From Vibrio artabrorum (GTDB taxonomy: Bacteria; Pseudomonadota; Gammaproteobacteria; Enterobacterales; Vibrionaceae): a stretch of 64,000 nt of DNA. The position numbers were made by a program, and so were the translations under genes. Under the pieces are notes generated by a model. It did no database searches, was not told the origin of the DNA, and saw nothing but the letters and a program-made list of their open reading frames with translations. The stretch spans positions 1,302,001 through 1,366,000 of the forward strand of contig NZ_AP025458.1 of assembly GCF_024347295.1 (NCBI RefSeq), read 5' to 3'. This document shows positions 45,901-53,996 of this stretch, in pieces (position 1 is the stretch's first letter; each line of letters opens with the position of its first letter).

Positions 45901-46640
45901 CTAAAGCGAATAAAGTTGAGTTACTCAGTCATGAAAAAGCCACAACGTGGAGTGCCTTACCGCAAAGTGAGGTAGAACTGGCAACGGCGGAATGTCAAAA
46001 CGAACAGCAAAATCATGCGACTCAAATTGGTGCCATTTCTGCCAACCTAGAGACTGATCGACAGAATCGTAGCAATCAACAAGATTTGTTCAAACAGATC
46101 GAAGAACAGCAGTTGGAGTTTGATGATATCTCACGTCTGAACTCACTTATCGGTTCTAAGAACGGCGATAAATTCCGTAAGTTTGCTCAAGGCTTAACAC
46201 TTGAAAACTTGGTGTATCTCGCTAATAAGCAGTTGCAACGTTTACATGGCCGCTATGAGTTAAAACGCAAAGCCGATGACGGGTTAGAACTGCAAGTGGT
46301 GGATACTTGGCAGGGCGATGTGATGCGTGATACTAAAACCTTATCCGGTGGCGAAAGTTTCTTGGTGAGCTTGGCTCTGGCATTGGCGCTCTCTGATCTT
46401 GTGAGTCACAAAACCAGTATTGATTCTCTGTTCCTTGATGAAGGTTTCGGCACACTAGACAGTGATACCTTGGATATTGCCCTGAATGCGTTAGATAACT
46501 TAAACGCGTCAGGCAAGATGATTGGTGTGATCAGCCATGTTGAAGCATTGAAAGAGCGTGTACCTGTTCAACTGAAAGTGACCAAGCACTCTGGCTTAGG
46601 CTTCAGTGAGATGGAGAAGCAGTACAAAGTTGTTGCTTAG
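42918..46640 (+). CDS. sbcC: SbcC ATPase subunit of SbcCD
   Basis: A 1240-residue Rad50-type SMC-like protein. Walker A is GPTGAGKTTILDA near residue 37, and a long Gln/Glu-rich coiled coil follows. The zinc hook CPLC lies at residues 597-600. The second coiled coil leads to the signature LSGGESFLVSLALALALS and Walker B SLFLDEGFGTLD. It is paired with SbcD in one operon. The length is somewhat above the E. coli form (1048), because the coiled-coil arms are longer. Confidence 0.95.
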   Translation: MKILSLEFENLNALKGRWKLDFTQSPFAENGLFAITGPTGAGKTTILDAICLALFHRTPRLKSIAKGTNELMTRGTGECFAEIEFEVKGKTYRSNFHHKRARGKHDGALQTPTCEFADADSDAVLETQLTKKIKMVESVTGLDFSRFTKSIMLSQGEFAAFLNANANDRAELLEELTGTEVYSLISERIYDHFKSSEESLNHLKAKAEGVSLLSDEQIQALLTERDKRETEQTVLAQQLVEWNAHLSWWKDITKADFAIVNGEQDLKQAQDTLSDNQPSLDRLAKSEPAEKLRPLYKDVQRSDQEVQAIQANLESSTKRFAQRNAEKSAASDKLKTQNVLVEQVKQQQQEQEKIIEHVRPLDTQISVLKDKQVAVDKNVNILNERDIEQRHKHAVLSKTLAAVQQQQERDAQYLATHQADKHFEKYLGQWQAKVDQVRTLEKQHSELLKGVQRANQALDAQQTLVQTSHEAKLAQDKTFTERVVVENNAKLELESLQQQTSEVVLNANKDLLEYWSRHTHTLVDIHQGYLQATQRIEVKHAELANKLQLSDTLTKEREVLLERYQSNKTSLERLTRLIDQEGELAKYRAALKPGMDCPLCGSAHHAIEPSQDLTDLMLQKEREEADLALIQKEGTEHRQQLDSLAPIINGLKDELQRAQADVEQSRENWANTLSKLEQAQASFASQEATLTITLPLIESVGDSQTVSVFVESCEQQLNDVIRQLRAMADASHAYLEAEKQRTTASMMVEKAQSNLALAQQRLTDLTLQSQAQHEQAEKCAQSKAEQWTALKESIVNASIDAPELELIDAWFSQKQQASNLWQTTKQQQDDCDKQLISLRAELKSLDDKLESLTREIASSNQELETLTQELASITESRSELFGDNDVQSAIQAIKQKMSDAVTKLEVSQAEFNRCELDHRAEQTKLTGYTEELAAKQQAQVEVKQLWEQALASSPFANDADFESALLDETVITQLKSLKKRLEEAIVSAQARLSSAKANKVELLSHEKATTWSALPQSEVELATAECQNEQQNHATQIGAISANLETDRQNRSNQQDLFKQIEEQQLEFDDISRLNSLIGSKNGDKFRKFAQGLTLENLVYLANKQLQRLHGRYELKRKADDGLELQVVDTWQGDVMRDTKTLSGGESFLVSLALALALSDLVSHKTSIDSLFLDEGFGTLDSDTLDIALNALDNLNASGKMIGVISHVEALKERVPVQLKVTKHSGLGFSEMEKQYKVVA

Positions 46641-46689
46641 ATTCTAGTCCTGTTCATCAGCGCAGAAATAGAAACAGAGTTAGATGAAG

Positions 46690-46900
46690 CAGATCCCCGA
46701 CTCAGTCGTTCCTCCTTCTCGAGGATGACGGAGTCGGGCGTTGTCATCAATCACTACGCCGTCACTCCTTAAAGTCAGGAGCGATCAAAAAGTAGCCGTC
46801 ATTCCCCAAAGTAAGAAACGAACGTAATAAGGAATCTGGGTTTGTTGGTATTACTTTTGTCATTCCCCAAAGTGAGGAATTTCTACTGGACGTAGAAAGT
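46690..46900. repeat. Imperfect intergenic repeats between sbcC and DUF2256
   Basis: A palindrome-like segment (CCGACTC...GAGTCGGG, about 46697-46739) is followed by two copies of CATTCCCCAAAGT (near 46802 and 46861), each followed by AAG/GAGGAA-type sequence. Such short repeats scatter between genes in Vibrio. They carry no ORF, and I see no terminator T-run. Confidence 0.55.
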
Positions 46901-46923
46901 GAACGCATCGACGAGGAGGGGCC

Positions 46924-47067
46924 ATGCACAAGAAACCATATCTACCGACTAAGACATGCCCAGTTTGTCAAAAACCATTCGCATGGCGTAAGAAGTGGCA
47001 GCGTGGTTGGGAAACGGTAATTTATTGTTCGGAACGCTGTCGTCGGCAAAAAACGAAATCGACATAA
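46924..47067 (+). CDS. DUF2256 small cysteine-rich protein
   Basis: A 47-residue protein with GACGAGGAGG just upstream as ribosome-binding site. CPVCQKPFAWRKKW and YCSERCRRQK are the DUF2256 pattern, with two CxxC/CxxxC pairs that likely hold zinc. Family members are often encoded near cryptochrome/photolyase genes, and here an FeS-type photolyase lies about 1.9 kb downstream on the other strand with an SDR and a RIO kinase between. Function unknown. Confidence 0.85.
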   Translation: MHKKPYLPTKTCPVCQKPFAWRKKWQRGWETVIYCSERCRRQKTKST

Positions 47068-47141
47068 TCTGTCTCTATTTAACCATCTACAGATAATAAC
47101 CACTCATTTAACGAGTTAATATTTAATCTGCAAGGTAACTC

Positions 47142-48041
47142 ATGTATAAAGGCGACATGAAGATACCTAAAAGAATACAACCTTTAGTTGACGATGGTTT
47201 AGTCGACGAGGTGACAAGCCAACTTATGAGTGGCAAAGAAGCCTCGGTGTACATAGTACGCTGCGGTGACACGATCCGCTGTGCCAAAGTTTATAAAGAG
47301 ATAAGCCAGCGCAGTTTTAAGAAAGCGACAGCCTATCGAGAAGGGCGTAAAGTCCGCAATAGTCGTCGTGCTAGAGCCATGGAAAAAGGTTCGGGTTTCG
47401 GTCGCGAACAACAAGAAAAAATATGGCAAAGTGCCGAAGTTGATGCCTTGTATAAGCTTGCGGAGGCGGGAGTACGCGTGCCTCAACCTTTTGGTTGTTT
47501 CGATGGTGTGTTACTCATGGAGTTGGTTACCGATGACGATGGTTATGTCGCACCAAGGCTCAACGACGTGGTGATGCCCGCAGAGCAAGCGATCGAAGAC
47601 CACGCCGTGATGATGACTTACGTGGTTAAAATGTTGTGTGTTGGTTTGATCCATGGTGACTTGTCTGAATTCAACGTGCTTGTGGATGAGTATGGTCCAG
47701 TTATCATTGATTTACCGCAAGCCGTTGATGCTTCTGCCAATAATAATGCAGAATGGATGTTGACTCGTGATGTTAATAATATCCGTGATTATTACGCTCA
47801 GTTCGCGCCGGAACTCGCAAAGACAGAGTACGCTAAGGAAATGTGGGCGCTGTATGAGAAAGGTGAGCTAAAGCCAGACACCAAGCTAACGGGCGAGTTT
47901 ACAGAAACTGACGAATTAGCGGATATTGAAGCGATAATGCAAGAAATAGACGCAGCAAGAGTGGAAGAGCAACACCGCCGCGAACGCGCTAAAGAAGAAA
48001 AAGAAGGGGTCGACGACAGCAAGTTTAATTGGTCTGAGTAA
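47142..48041 (+). CDS. RIO1-family serine protein kinase
   Basis: A 299-residue atypical kinase of the RIO1 type, as in bacterial PA4780-like proteins. GKEASVYIVRCGD forms the nucleotide loop, with VCAK-type lysine in 'CAKVYKE'. HGDLSEFNVLV is the catalytic loop and VIIDLPQAVD the metal-binding Asp region. Two starts are possible: 47142, with AAGGTAA upstream, or 47157, where MKIPKRIQPL matches the family N terminus. The substrate is not known. A charged C-terminal tail follows the kinase core. Confidence 0.88.
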   Translation: MYKGDMKIPKRIQPLVDDGLVDEVTSQLMSGKEASVYIVRCGDTIRCAKVYKEISQRSFKKATAYREGRKVRNSRRARAMEKGSGFGREQQEKIWQSAEVDALYKLAEAGVRVPQPFGCFDGVLLMELVTDDDGYVAPRLNDVVMPAEQAIEDHAVMMTYVVKMLCVGLIHGDLSEFNVLVDEYGPVIIDLPQAVDASANNNAEWMLTRDVNNIRDYYAQFAPELAKTEYAKEMWALYEKGELKPDTKLTGEFTETDELADIEAIMQEIDAARVEEQHRRERAKEEKEGVDDSKFNWSE

Positions 48042-48127
48042 AGGCCTGTTTCAAACAACACAGGTGTTGAACTCTGTCTGTTTTGCTGACGTAATGTTAT
48101 TGAACCCTGTCGCTTCTTTGTGATCAC

Positions 48128-48162
48128 AAAACCCAATAGAGCAACAACTCTGTTGGGTTTTT
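48128..48162 (+). terminator. Intrinsic terminator between RIO kinase and SDR genes
   Basis: The stem AAAACCCAA-t-AGAG / CTCT-g-TTGGGTTTT is followed by T. It is symmetrical and lies between convergent genes. Confidence 0.88.
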
Positions 48163-48174
48163 CTTTATTACTGA

Positions 48175-48915
48175 CTACCACGTTAATTGCTTACCATCAT
48201 AGGCATAAAAATGGCCACTCTTCTCCGGTGTTGCACTGCTGATCATATCTATCAGTCGATGGGCGACGTAACTGGAATCAAAGAGTTTTCCTTTTGGCAC
48301 ATTGGTTTGAAAAGGCTTTGACAGTGCGGTATTGGTTGTCCCGGGGTGCAGTGCTAATACAGTTCCTTTTTTGAGGGTTCGTTTCCATTCAATCGACATG
48401 GTTTTAATGAACATGTTCAATGCAGCCTTCGATGAACGATAGCTGTACCAACCGCCTAATCGATTATCTGAAATGCTGCCGACCTTAGCAGACACGACCG
48501 CGAACTTCGGATTGTCGCTCAATTTCAAAAGAGGGGTGAAATGCTTGGCTAATAGTAAGCTCGGCAAGGTGTTTACTGAGATGTTTTTTAGGAAAAATTC
48601 AGGGTCGATAGACGATAGGTTCCTTTCTGGTCCAAGGTCTGGAGTGTGCAGCATACCGACGCAGTTTATCAACCAATCAAGTCGTTCAAACTGAGAACTC
48701 AAGCGCTCGATATCAGCTTCGTGGGTGGCGTCGATTTTATGCCAGTTCAAGCGTCTGTGCTCTAAGTTAGGTTGCTGAGAGTGATAAGTCGCGTCTACAT
48801 ATACATCAAGAAAATCAAATCGAGAGAGCTCAGATAATAGGTGTTTAACCACAGCGAAACCAATACCACCACTGCCGCCGACGACCAAAATATGTAATCT
48901 GAGTTGCTCCACCAT
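48175..48915 (-). CDS. Short-chain dehydrogenase/reductase
   Basis: A 246-residue classical SDR. The Rossmann motif is VVGGSGGIG at the N terminus, and the catalytic YxxxK is YRSSK, with Ser in 'SAKVGSIS'. The ATG at 48915 shares one base with the stop of the photolyase gene (TAATG), so the two are translationally coupled. A longer in-frame start upstream lies inside the photolyase frame and is less likely. SDR genes often accompany FeS photolyases in Vibrio. The substrate is unknown. Confidence 0.87.
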   Translation of the reverse strand: MVEQLRLHILVVGGSGGIGFAVVKHLLSELSRFDFLDVYVDATYHSQQPNLEHRRLNWHKIDATHEADIERLSSQFERLDWLINCVGMLHTPDLGPERNLSSIDPEFFLKNISVNTLPSLLLAKHFTPLLKLSDNPKFAVVSAKVGSISDNRLGGWYSYRSSKAALNMFIKTMSIEWKRTLKKGTVLALHPGTTNTALSKPFQTNVPKGKLFDSSYVAHRLIDMISSATPEKSGHFYAYDGKQLTW

Positions 48916-50486
48916 TATAAGTTCTCCAAGTTTGTCATTCGTTGTTCCGCGGTATCGAGTATCGCTTGTTGGTCTTGCTCGTCCATGTTGTCCCAAGACC
49001 GATATAACATGCCCATACGTGGGTTGCGGTTTAACGCATCGCGGTGCCGGTTCATAAAGCGCCAGTACAAGCTATTGAAAGGGCAAGATTGCTCGCCACT
49101 GCGCTCTTTTATCTTGTAGTGACAGCCTTTGCAGTAGTCGCTCATGCGGTTGATATAGGAACCGCTGGCAGAGTATGGTTTGGTTCCGACGATCCCGCCA
49201 TCCGCAAACAGTGCCATACCTCGCGTATTTGGCATTTCAACCCACTCAATCGCATCGACATAAATGCCAAGGTACCAATTGTCGACTTGGTCAGGGTCTA
49301 TGCCTGTGATTAAGCAGAAGTTGCCGGTGATCATTAACCTTTGGATGTGGTGCGCGTAAGCGAATTCAAGGGATTGGTTAATGGCATGCTGCATGCAGTT
49401 CATCTTGGTTTGTCCGTCCCAAAAGTAATGGGGCAGGTTATTGCTTGCTGAATAATGGTTTTTATTGGCGTACGTAGGCATGTTCGCCCAATAAACGGCG
49501 CGTATGTACTCTCGCCAACCGAGTATTTGGCGTACAAACCCTTCGACCTGTGCAATATTGATGTTTGTTTTATCTGGAGTACGGTCTTGAGAACAGGAAG
49601 CTTGATAGGCCGACAGTGCTGCATCCATCACTTCTTTAGGGCTTAGCAGTTTACTGTTTAACGAGAACGAAATGCGGCTATGGTACAAGCTCCATTTTGC
49701 ATCGTGTTCTGTCGTCATCGCATCTTGAAATTGCCCAAATAACGGTAAGCAGACTTGGCAGAAATGAGCGAGCAGAGACAAGCTTTGTGCGCGGTTCACC
49801 GGCCATAATAATTGGCTACCGACTTGACCAAGGGTTTGCACTTGGTGGCGTTCGATACGCTGCAAAATACCGGTTATGTCATTGGTAAATATCAGAGGCT
49901 GAGGCAGGTTTTCGATGTCTTGCTTCTTGAGCTTGTTTCGATTGTTCGCGTCGTAATTCCATTTGCCACCAACGGGCTTTCCGTCTTCTAGCAAAATGTC
50001 GAAACGCTTTCTCATTCGGCGATAGAAGTGCTCCATCATGATGTGTTTGTCTTTTGGAAACTGTTGTTCGATCTCTTCGAATGGAAAAAGGAAGTGTTCG
50101 GTATCACAACAACCTTTGGTCGCATTGGTGAGCTTGAGCTTGTTCATCTGCTCTAGAAGGCGATATTCATCTGGCCTTTGATATTCGAATTTCTCTGCGC
50201 CGAACTTGTGTACATAGTGCTTTAGAAGTGTATCTAGGTTTTCAAATTGCGTGGTATCGTCAAGAGTTAGGTGGAGTACCTGATGACCTTGTTCTTTAAG
50301 TGCGTCGGCGAAGTAACCCATCGCGCAGAAAAACGCGGCCACTTTTTGAATATGAGATGCAACGTAATCGGTTTCTTGTTTGAGCTCAGCAATGATGTAA
50401 ATAACGTCATTGTTAACCTGTCGAAACCATGAGTGCTCTATGTTTAGCTGGTCTCCTAATAGAAATCGTACCGTTTTAAAGTTCAT
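48915..50486 (-). CDS. FeS-cluster photolyase/cryptochrome (FeS-BCP/CryPro, (6-4) type)
   Basis: A 523-residue flavoprotein of the bacterial FeS-BCP family. The N-terminal Rossmann-like antenna domain (RFLLGDQLNIEHSWF) is followed by the alpha-helical FAD domain (about 220-430; KWNYDANNR, GWREYIRAVYW). Four cysteines match the 4Fe-4S ligands of PhrB-type enzymes: Cys364, Cys452, Cys455 and Cys468. Their spacing (88, 3 and 13) is the same as in PhrB. The family repairs (6-4) photoproducts or acts as a light receptor. The downstream SDR overlaps by one base. Confidence 0.9.
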   Translation of the reverse strand: MNFKTVRFLLGDQLNIEHSWFRQVNNDVIYIIAELKQETDYVASHIQKVAAFFCAMGYFADALKEQGHQVLHLTLDDTTQFENLDTLLKHYVHKFGAEKFEYQRPDEYRLLEQMNKLKLTNATKGCCDTEHFLFPFEEIEQQFPKDKHIMMEHFYRRMRKRFDILLEDGKPVGGKWNYDANNRNKLKKQDIENLPQPLIFTNDITGILQRIERHQVQTLGQVGSQLLWPVNRAQSLSLLAHFCQVCLPLFGQFQDAMTTEHDAKWSLYHSRISFSLNSKLLSPKEVMDAALSAYQASCSQDRTPDKTNINIAQVEGFVRQILGWREYIRAVYWANMPTYANKNHYSASNNLPHYFWDGQTKMNCMQHAINQSLEFAYAHHIQRLMITGNFCLITGIDPDQVDNWYLGIYVDAIEWVEMPNTRGMALFADGGIVGTKPYSASGSYINRMSDYCKGCHYKIKERSGEQSCPFNSLYWRFMNRHRDALNRNPRMGMLYRSWDNMDEQDQQAILDTAEQRMTNLENL

Positions 50487-50790
50487 AATGCTTCCTGGAT
50501 TGTGAGGCTTTTTATGCCTGAGTTACCGCCGGTCCATTGATTAATGAAAGCATAGTTTGGATCAGTACGTTATCGTTGGCTGTTGAGTCGTTGGTGAAAA
50601 GAGAGATTAAACTTATTCATTGCTTTCAGTCGTTGTTAACTAGTAAGCGTTTACGAGTTGATAAAGCGTTAAGATCATAAATGAATACTGAGCGTTAATG
50701 TTAGAAAATGCAGATGCTGGAAAGGAATATAAGCCAACCAATCATACCGAGAGAGGTTGGCAATACAGGCTGGGTTTCTAAAGGCCGTAT

Positions 50791-51213
50791 TTATTCCATA
50801 GGTACAACGAGAATATCGATAGGGGAAGTATCGATGATCTGTTTAGAATGGGAGATGAGCTTATGCCAGAAATCATGATGATGGCCGCATAGCAATAGGT
50901 CGACGCCGTTTGCTTCGATGACATTTTTTAGCTTATCGTTCAAGTCACCCGTTCCTACGAAAATGTGCTTGATTGGGTGCTTGGCGTAGGCTTCAAACTC
51001 TTTTAAATGTTTAACGGCATCGTTATTGATGGGTACATCTCCATCATTTCCTTGTATATCAACGAGTTCTGGGTAAATTTCTCCATGCGTACCATCGATA
51101 TAAACAAACGAAATACCAGCCTCCAGTTTATCCGCGAAGAAGGTCGCTCTATCAATGAGAATCTTGGTGTCGTCAGACAGTTCAAGTGCGACCAGAATAT
51201 GTCGGTAATCCAT
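50791..51213 (-). CDS. Universal stress protein UspA family
   Basis: A 140-residue single Usp domain. MDYRHILVALELSDD opens it and 'GHHHDFWHKLISHSKQII' is the UspA-like C-terminal motif. ATG 51213 fits the family length; longer in-frame starts only add a non-conserved tail. It is likely monocistronic. Confidence 0.9.
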   Translation of the reverse strand: MDYRHILVALELSDDTKILIDRATFFADKLEAGISFVYIDGTHGEIYPELVDIQGNDGDVPINNDAVKHLKEFEAYAKHPIKHIFVGTGDLNDKLKNVIEANGVDLLLCGHHHDFWHKLISHSKQIIDTSPIDILVVPME

Positions 51214-51448
51214 GATTAAAGCCTCTTGTTGTGAGTTATGTAACAAGCATAGTTTCTGTAGGCGCAAATGATATCGAAGAGATCTCATATTGCATAAAAT
51301 CATCATGCAATGTTCTTCTAAGCACGATTGTATTTATATCGCTTTGATTGATAAGAAATTTACAAAAGGTTGATATAGTGGATGGAGCGCTAGCTTATGC
51401 TATTCGCTAGGCTTGATAGCTCAATGCGCCAATAATGAAGAGGCCCCA

Positions 51449-52597
51449 ATGACCGTACTACTGACCATTCCCACTCGAACATTAGGTTTCGATTACGATA
51501 TTGAGATCCTAGATTGGTCTCAAAAACTCGGCGGCTTTCATGTGTTTGAAGATGGCAGACGACCGCTTGATGGGGGAATTGGTTTAAGTCTCAATCTTAT
51601 TGAGCAGTTTGATGTGAATGGGCGTTGGTTAAATTCATTGCCTGCGCGTTATCGTGAAATCACCGACGACTTTCCAGAGTACCAATACCAGATGCTGTGG
51701 CTTGCAGCGAATACCTATGAAGCTGCGCAACTGCTTGAATTAAGGCCTGTTATTTTGGCGTTGATCTGCATGAAATACAGCGTCGACAATCAGAAAGCAT
51801 TGGCACTGAGTCGCTTAGGACAGAAGAAGATCTTGGCCAAACTGGGCTTAGACAGCAGCAAGGCGACACTCAAATTCATCGACAAACTAGAACTTCATTA
51901 CAACGTTGGTGATGAACTCGACCACATTGTTCGCATTCTCGAACCGCTGCAAAGACGAGTTCTTAAATTCAAACATTACTCAAAAGTCGGATATACAGCC
52001 TTGCGTCTGGACCAAGTTCATCCATTTCTAACCGGCAGTCGATTAGGGATTGCAATGGTGGAAGAGGGGCGACTGAATGCACCGTCGAAGATGGCGATGT
52101 TCCAAGATGCGATATTGCTAGGACAAGATTTGGAGATGGATGATCCGCTGCGCGCCATTACTAGCCAAAACTCATTTGCGATGTTTGAACAACTTCATGA
52201 TCGCTGGACGGAGCAACGTCAATTACGTCGTTTAGAGGGGAGTAGCCCCGCGGATAAAGACATCCCTTATCCCGTTCCTTTACTCGGTAATGACAACATT
52301 CATCCAATCACTGATTATTATGACCTCAAACAAGAGAGCATTGAACAAAAGCACTCTATTTGTGTGTACCATAATCGAATCATGAGCGATCGCTATCTGG
52401 TATTTCGTATGTTTAAACCTCAGCGATTGACCATAGGTTTACGCCGTGTTCCCAGTAAAGCTTTTCCGTTTGAGATTGACCAAATTTGTGGAAAACAAAG
52501 TGCACCACCAACGGAGGCTGCAAGACAAGTTATCCACGATTGGTTAGAGGCGAGTAAGCTGCACCGAAAACAAAAACTAGAATGCGATTGCCGCTAA
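51449..52597 (+). CDS. PcfJ-like protein
   Basis: A 382-residue protein. The C-terminal part (HSICVYHNRIMSDRYLVFR, then FEIDQICGKQSAPPTEAARQ) resembles the PcfJ domain seen in proteins linked to conjugation plasmids. It has no conjugation genes around it here. AAGAGG precedes ATG 51449, preferred over a TTG 36 bp upstream. Function unknown. Confidence 0.65.
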   Translation: MTVLLTIPTRTLGFDYDIEILDWSQKLGGFHVFEDGRRPLDGGIGLSLNLIEQFDVNGRWLNSLPARYREITDDFPEYQYQMLWLAANTYEAAQLLELRPVILALICMKYSVDNQKALALSRLGQKKILAKLGLDSSKATLKFIDKLELHYNVGDELDHIVRILEPLQRRVLKFKHYSKVGYTALRLDQVHPFLTGSRLGIAMVEEGRLNAPSKMAMFQDAILLGQDLEMDDPLRAITSQNSFAMFEQLHDRWTEQRQLRRLEGSSPADKDIPYPVPLLGNDNIHPITDYYDLKQESIEQKHSICVYHNRIMSDRYLVFRMFKPQRLTIGLRRVPSKAFPFEIDQICGKQSAPPTEAARQVIHDWLEASKLHRKQKLECDCR

Positions 52598-52718
52598 ATC
52601 AAACAACTCGACGCGGATTGAAGCGATTAATACGATTTATTGCGGCAGTGGTTGAGCGCAAAGCTTATATTGACTAAAATGGCGCACATTTTTATTTACG
52701 TACATACAGGTAACGAAC

Positions 52719-52973
52719 ATGAGCGATACCAATTCAAAACCCACTTTACCAGATCATCTAGCAGGTAACCCACGCAGCCCATACCACGTAGCTGAGTGTT
52801 TCGAATACCCAATCGGTATTCGTTTAAATGGTAAAGAGCGTACTGATGTTGAAGAATACTGCATCAGTGAAGGTTGGGTGAAGATCCCTTCACCTAAGGC
52901 GCTTGATCGCCGTGGTCAGCCTATGCTTATTACCCTAAAAGGCACAGTAGAAGCGTTCTACATCGAAGAATAA
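52719..52973 (+). CDS. DUF3297 family protein
   Basis: An 84-residue protein recognisable as DUF3297: 'LPDHLAGNPRSPYHVAECFE' and 'GWVKIPSPKALDRRGQPML'. AGGTAA lies before the ATG. It is followed by a terminator. Function unknown. Confidence 0.85.
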   Translation: MSDTNSKPTLPDHLAGNPRSPYHVAECFEYPIGIRLNGKERTDVEEYCISEGWVKIPSPKALDRRGQPMLITLKGTVEAFYIEE

Positions 52974-53020
52974 TCACTCGTGTTATTCACTGATAGAGAG
53001 TGACTCAGCGATTTTTAATC

Positions 53021-53048
53021 AGGGTCTAGATCAATCTAGGCCCTTTTT
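53021..53048 (+). terminator. Intrinsic terminator after the DUF3297 gene
   Basis: The stem GGGTCTAGAT/ATCTAGGCCC is followed by five T. Confidence 0.87.
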
Positions 53049-53213
53049 ATTGCTTCGCTTTTGGATTGTTTTCTAATACTGACGACCTTGATTGATGCGT
53101 TACTCAATAGAATATAGTCTTTGACCGCACGGGGCGCGTTAGATGACCCGTATATGAAGCAAAATGAGTTTTGATACGTTGATGTGATAAACAGAACTTT
53201 AAAAGGTCAGCGT

Positions 53214-53615
53214 TTAAGACAAACTTGAAGGGCGGCTGTCTTTCATTAACACGTCGAGTTTTCTTTGCGCTTTTTTCGTATCTTGTAAATCCACCACTTC
53301 AATCATCTCGCACTCGTCTCTTACCATCTCATTGATTAAGCTTGGGTAGTGACGGCAATCTTCAGGGCGGTCTAAATAAATACTGCACGCATATTTCGCT
53401 TGGGTATTTTTATCTTTGGTTGGAACAACCTCTAGAAACGGGCATCGAGTCAGGCGTTCGCCAGATTGCGGATCAAACCAGATCTCACTACCACGAACGT
53501 ATTCAAAAATGTCAGGGTTGAACAGTTCCCACAAATCAATCTCTTTTTGAGTTGCGGCAAGGTCACCATCTCCATATTTGATACAGCATTTCCCACATTG
53601 ATTACAATTTTTCAT
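53214..53615 (-). CDS. YkgJ-family cysteine-cluster protein
   Basis: A small protein with the metal-binding pattern CNQCGKCCIKYG at its N terminus and further Cys in RCPFLE, ACSIY and DCRHYP, as in UPF0153/YkgJ proteins. The start is uncertain. I give the ATG two codons before the CxxCGxCC motif (133 residues); in-frame ATGs at 53627, 53648 and 53684 are alternatives. Confidence 0.8.
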   Translation of the reverse strand: MKNCNQCGKCCIKYGDGDLAATQKEIDLWELFNPDIFEYVRGSEIWFDPQSGERLTRCPFLEVVPTKDKNTQAKYACSIYLDRPEDCRHYPSLINEMVRDECEMIEVVDLQDTKKAQRKLDVLMKDSRPSSLS

Positions 53616-53834
53616 TATTGACTTCATTGGTTGGTGAGCATTGATCATGTTACCACTGATGCGATGGTTGAGTTTGTTGTTCATTATAAAAATTCTAGGC
53701 AGAGCATCTTTCATCAGGTCATTAATGGCCACTTATCTCGGCAATACCACTGCTATCGAGGTGGCGAACAGTGATACAATTTGTGCTCCACTCGTGATTC
53801 AAACGTTCGCTCGTTATTCAGATAAAGGCACACA

Positions 53835-53996
53835 ATGAGAACCGTATACACCACCGAAGGCAACATTAACGCAAAGAAACAGAAAGACGCTTACCCCAAA
53901 TTGGCGCTATGTGACAATTGCGTGTGTGACTATGTCGTGATTGATCAAGGCGAACGCACTTATCAGCCTTGTGCAAAATGTGGTGCCGACGATTAA
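53835..53996 (+). CDS. Small zinc-ribbon-like protein upstream of rsuA
   Basis: A 53-residue protein with two CxxC pairs (CDNC and CAKC) about 19 residues apart, typical of a zinc ribbon. Its TAA shares one base with the rsuA ATG (TAATG), so it is translationally coupled to rsuA. Function unknown. A nucleic-acid or ribosome link is plausible from the pairing. Confidence 0.72.
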   Translation: MRTVYTTEGNINAKKQKDAYPKLALCDNCVCDYVVIDQGERTYQPCAKCGADD

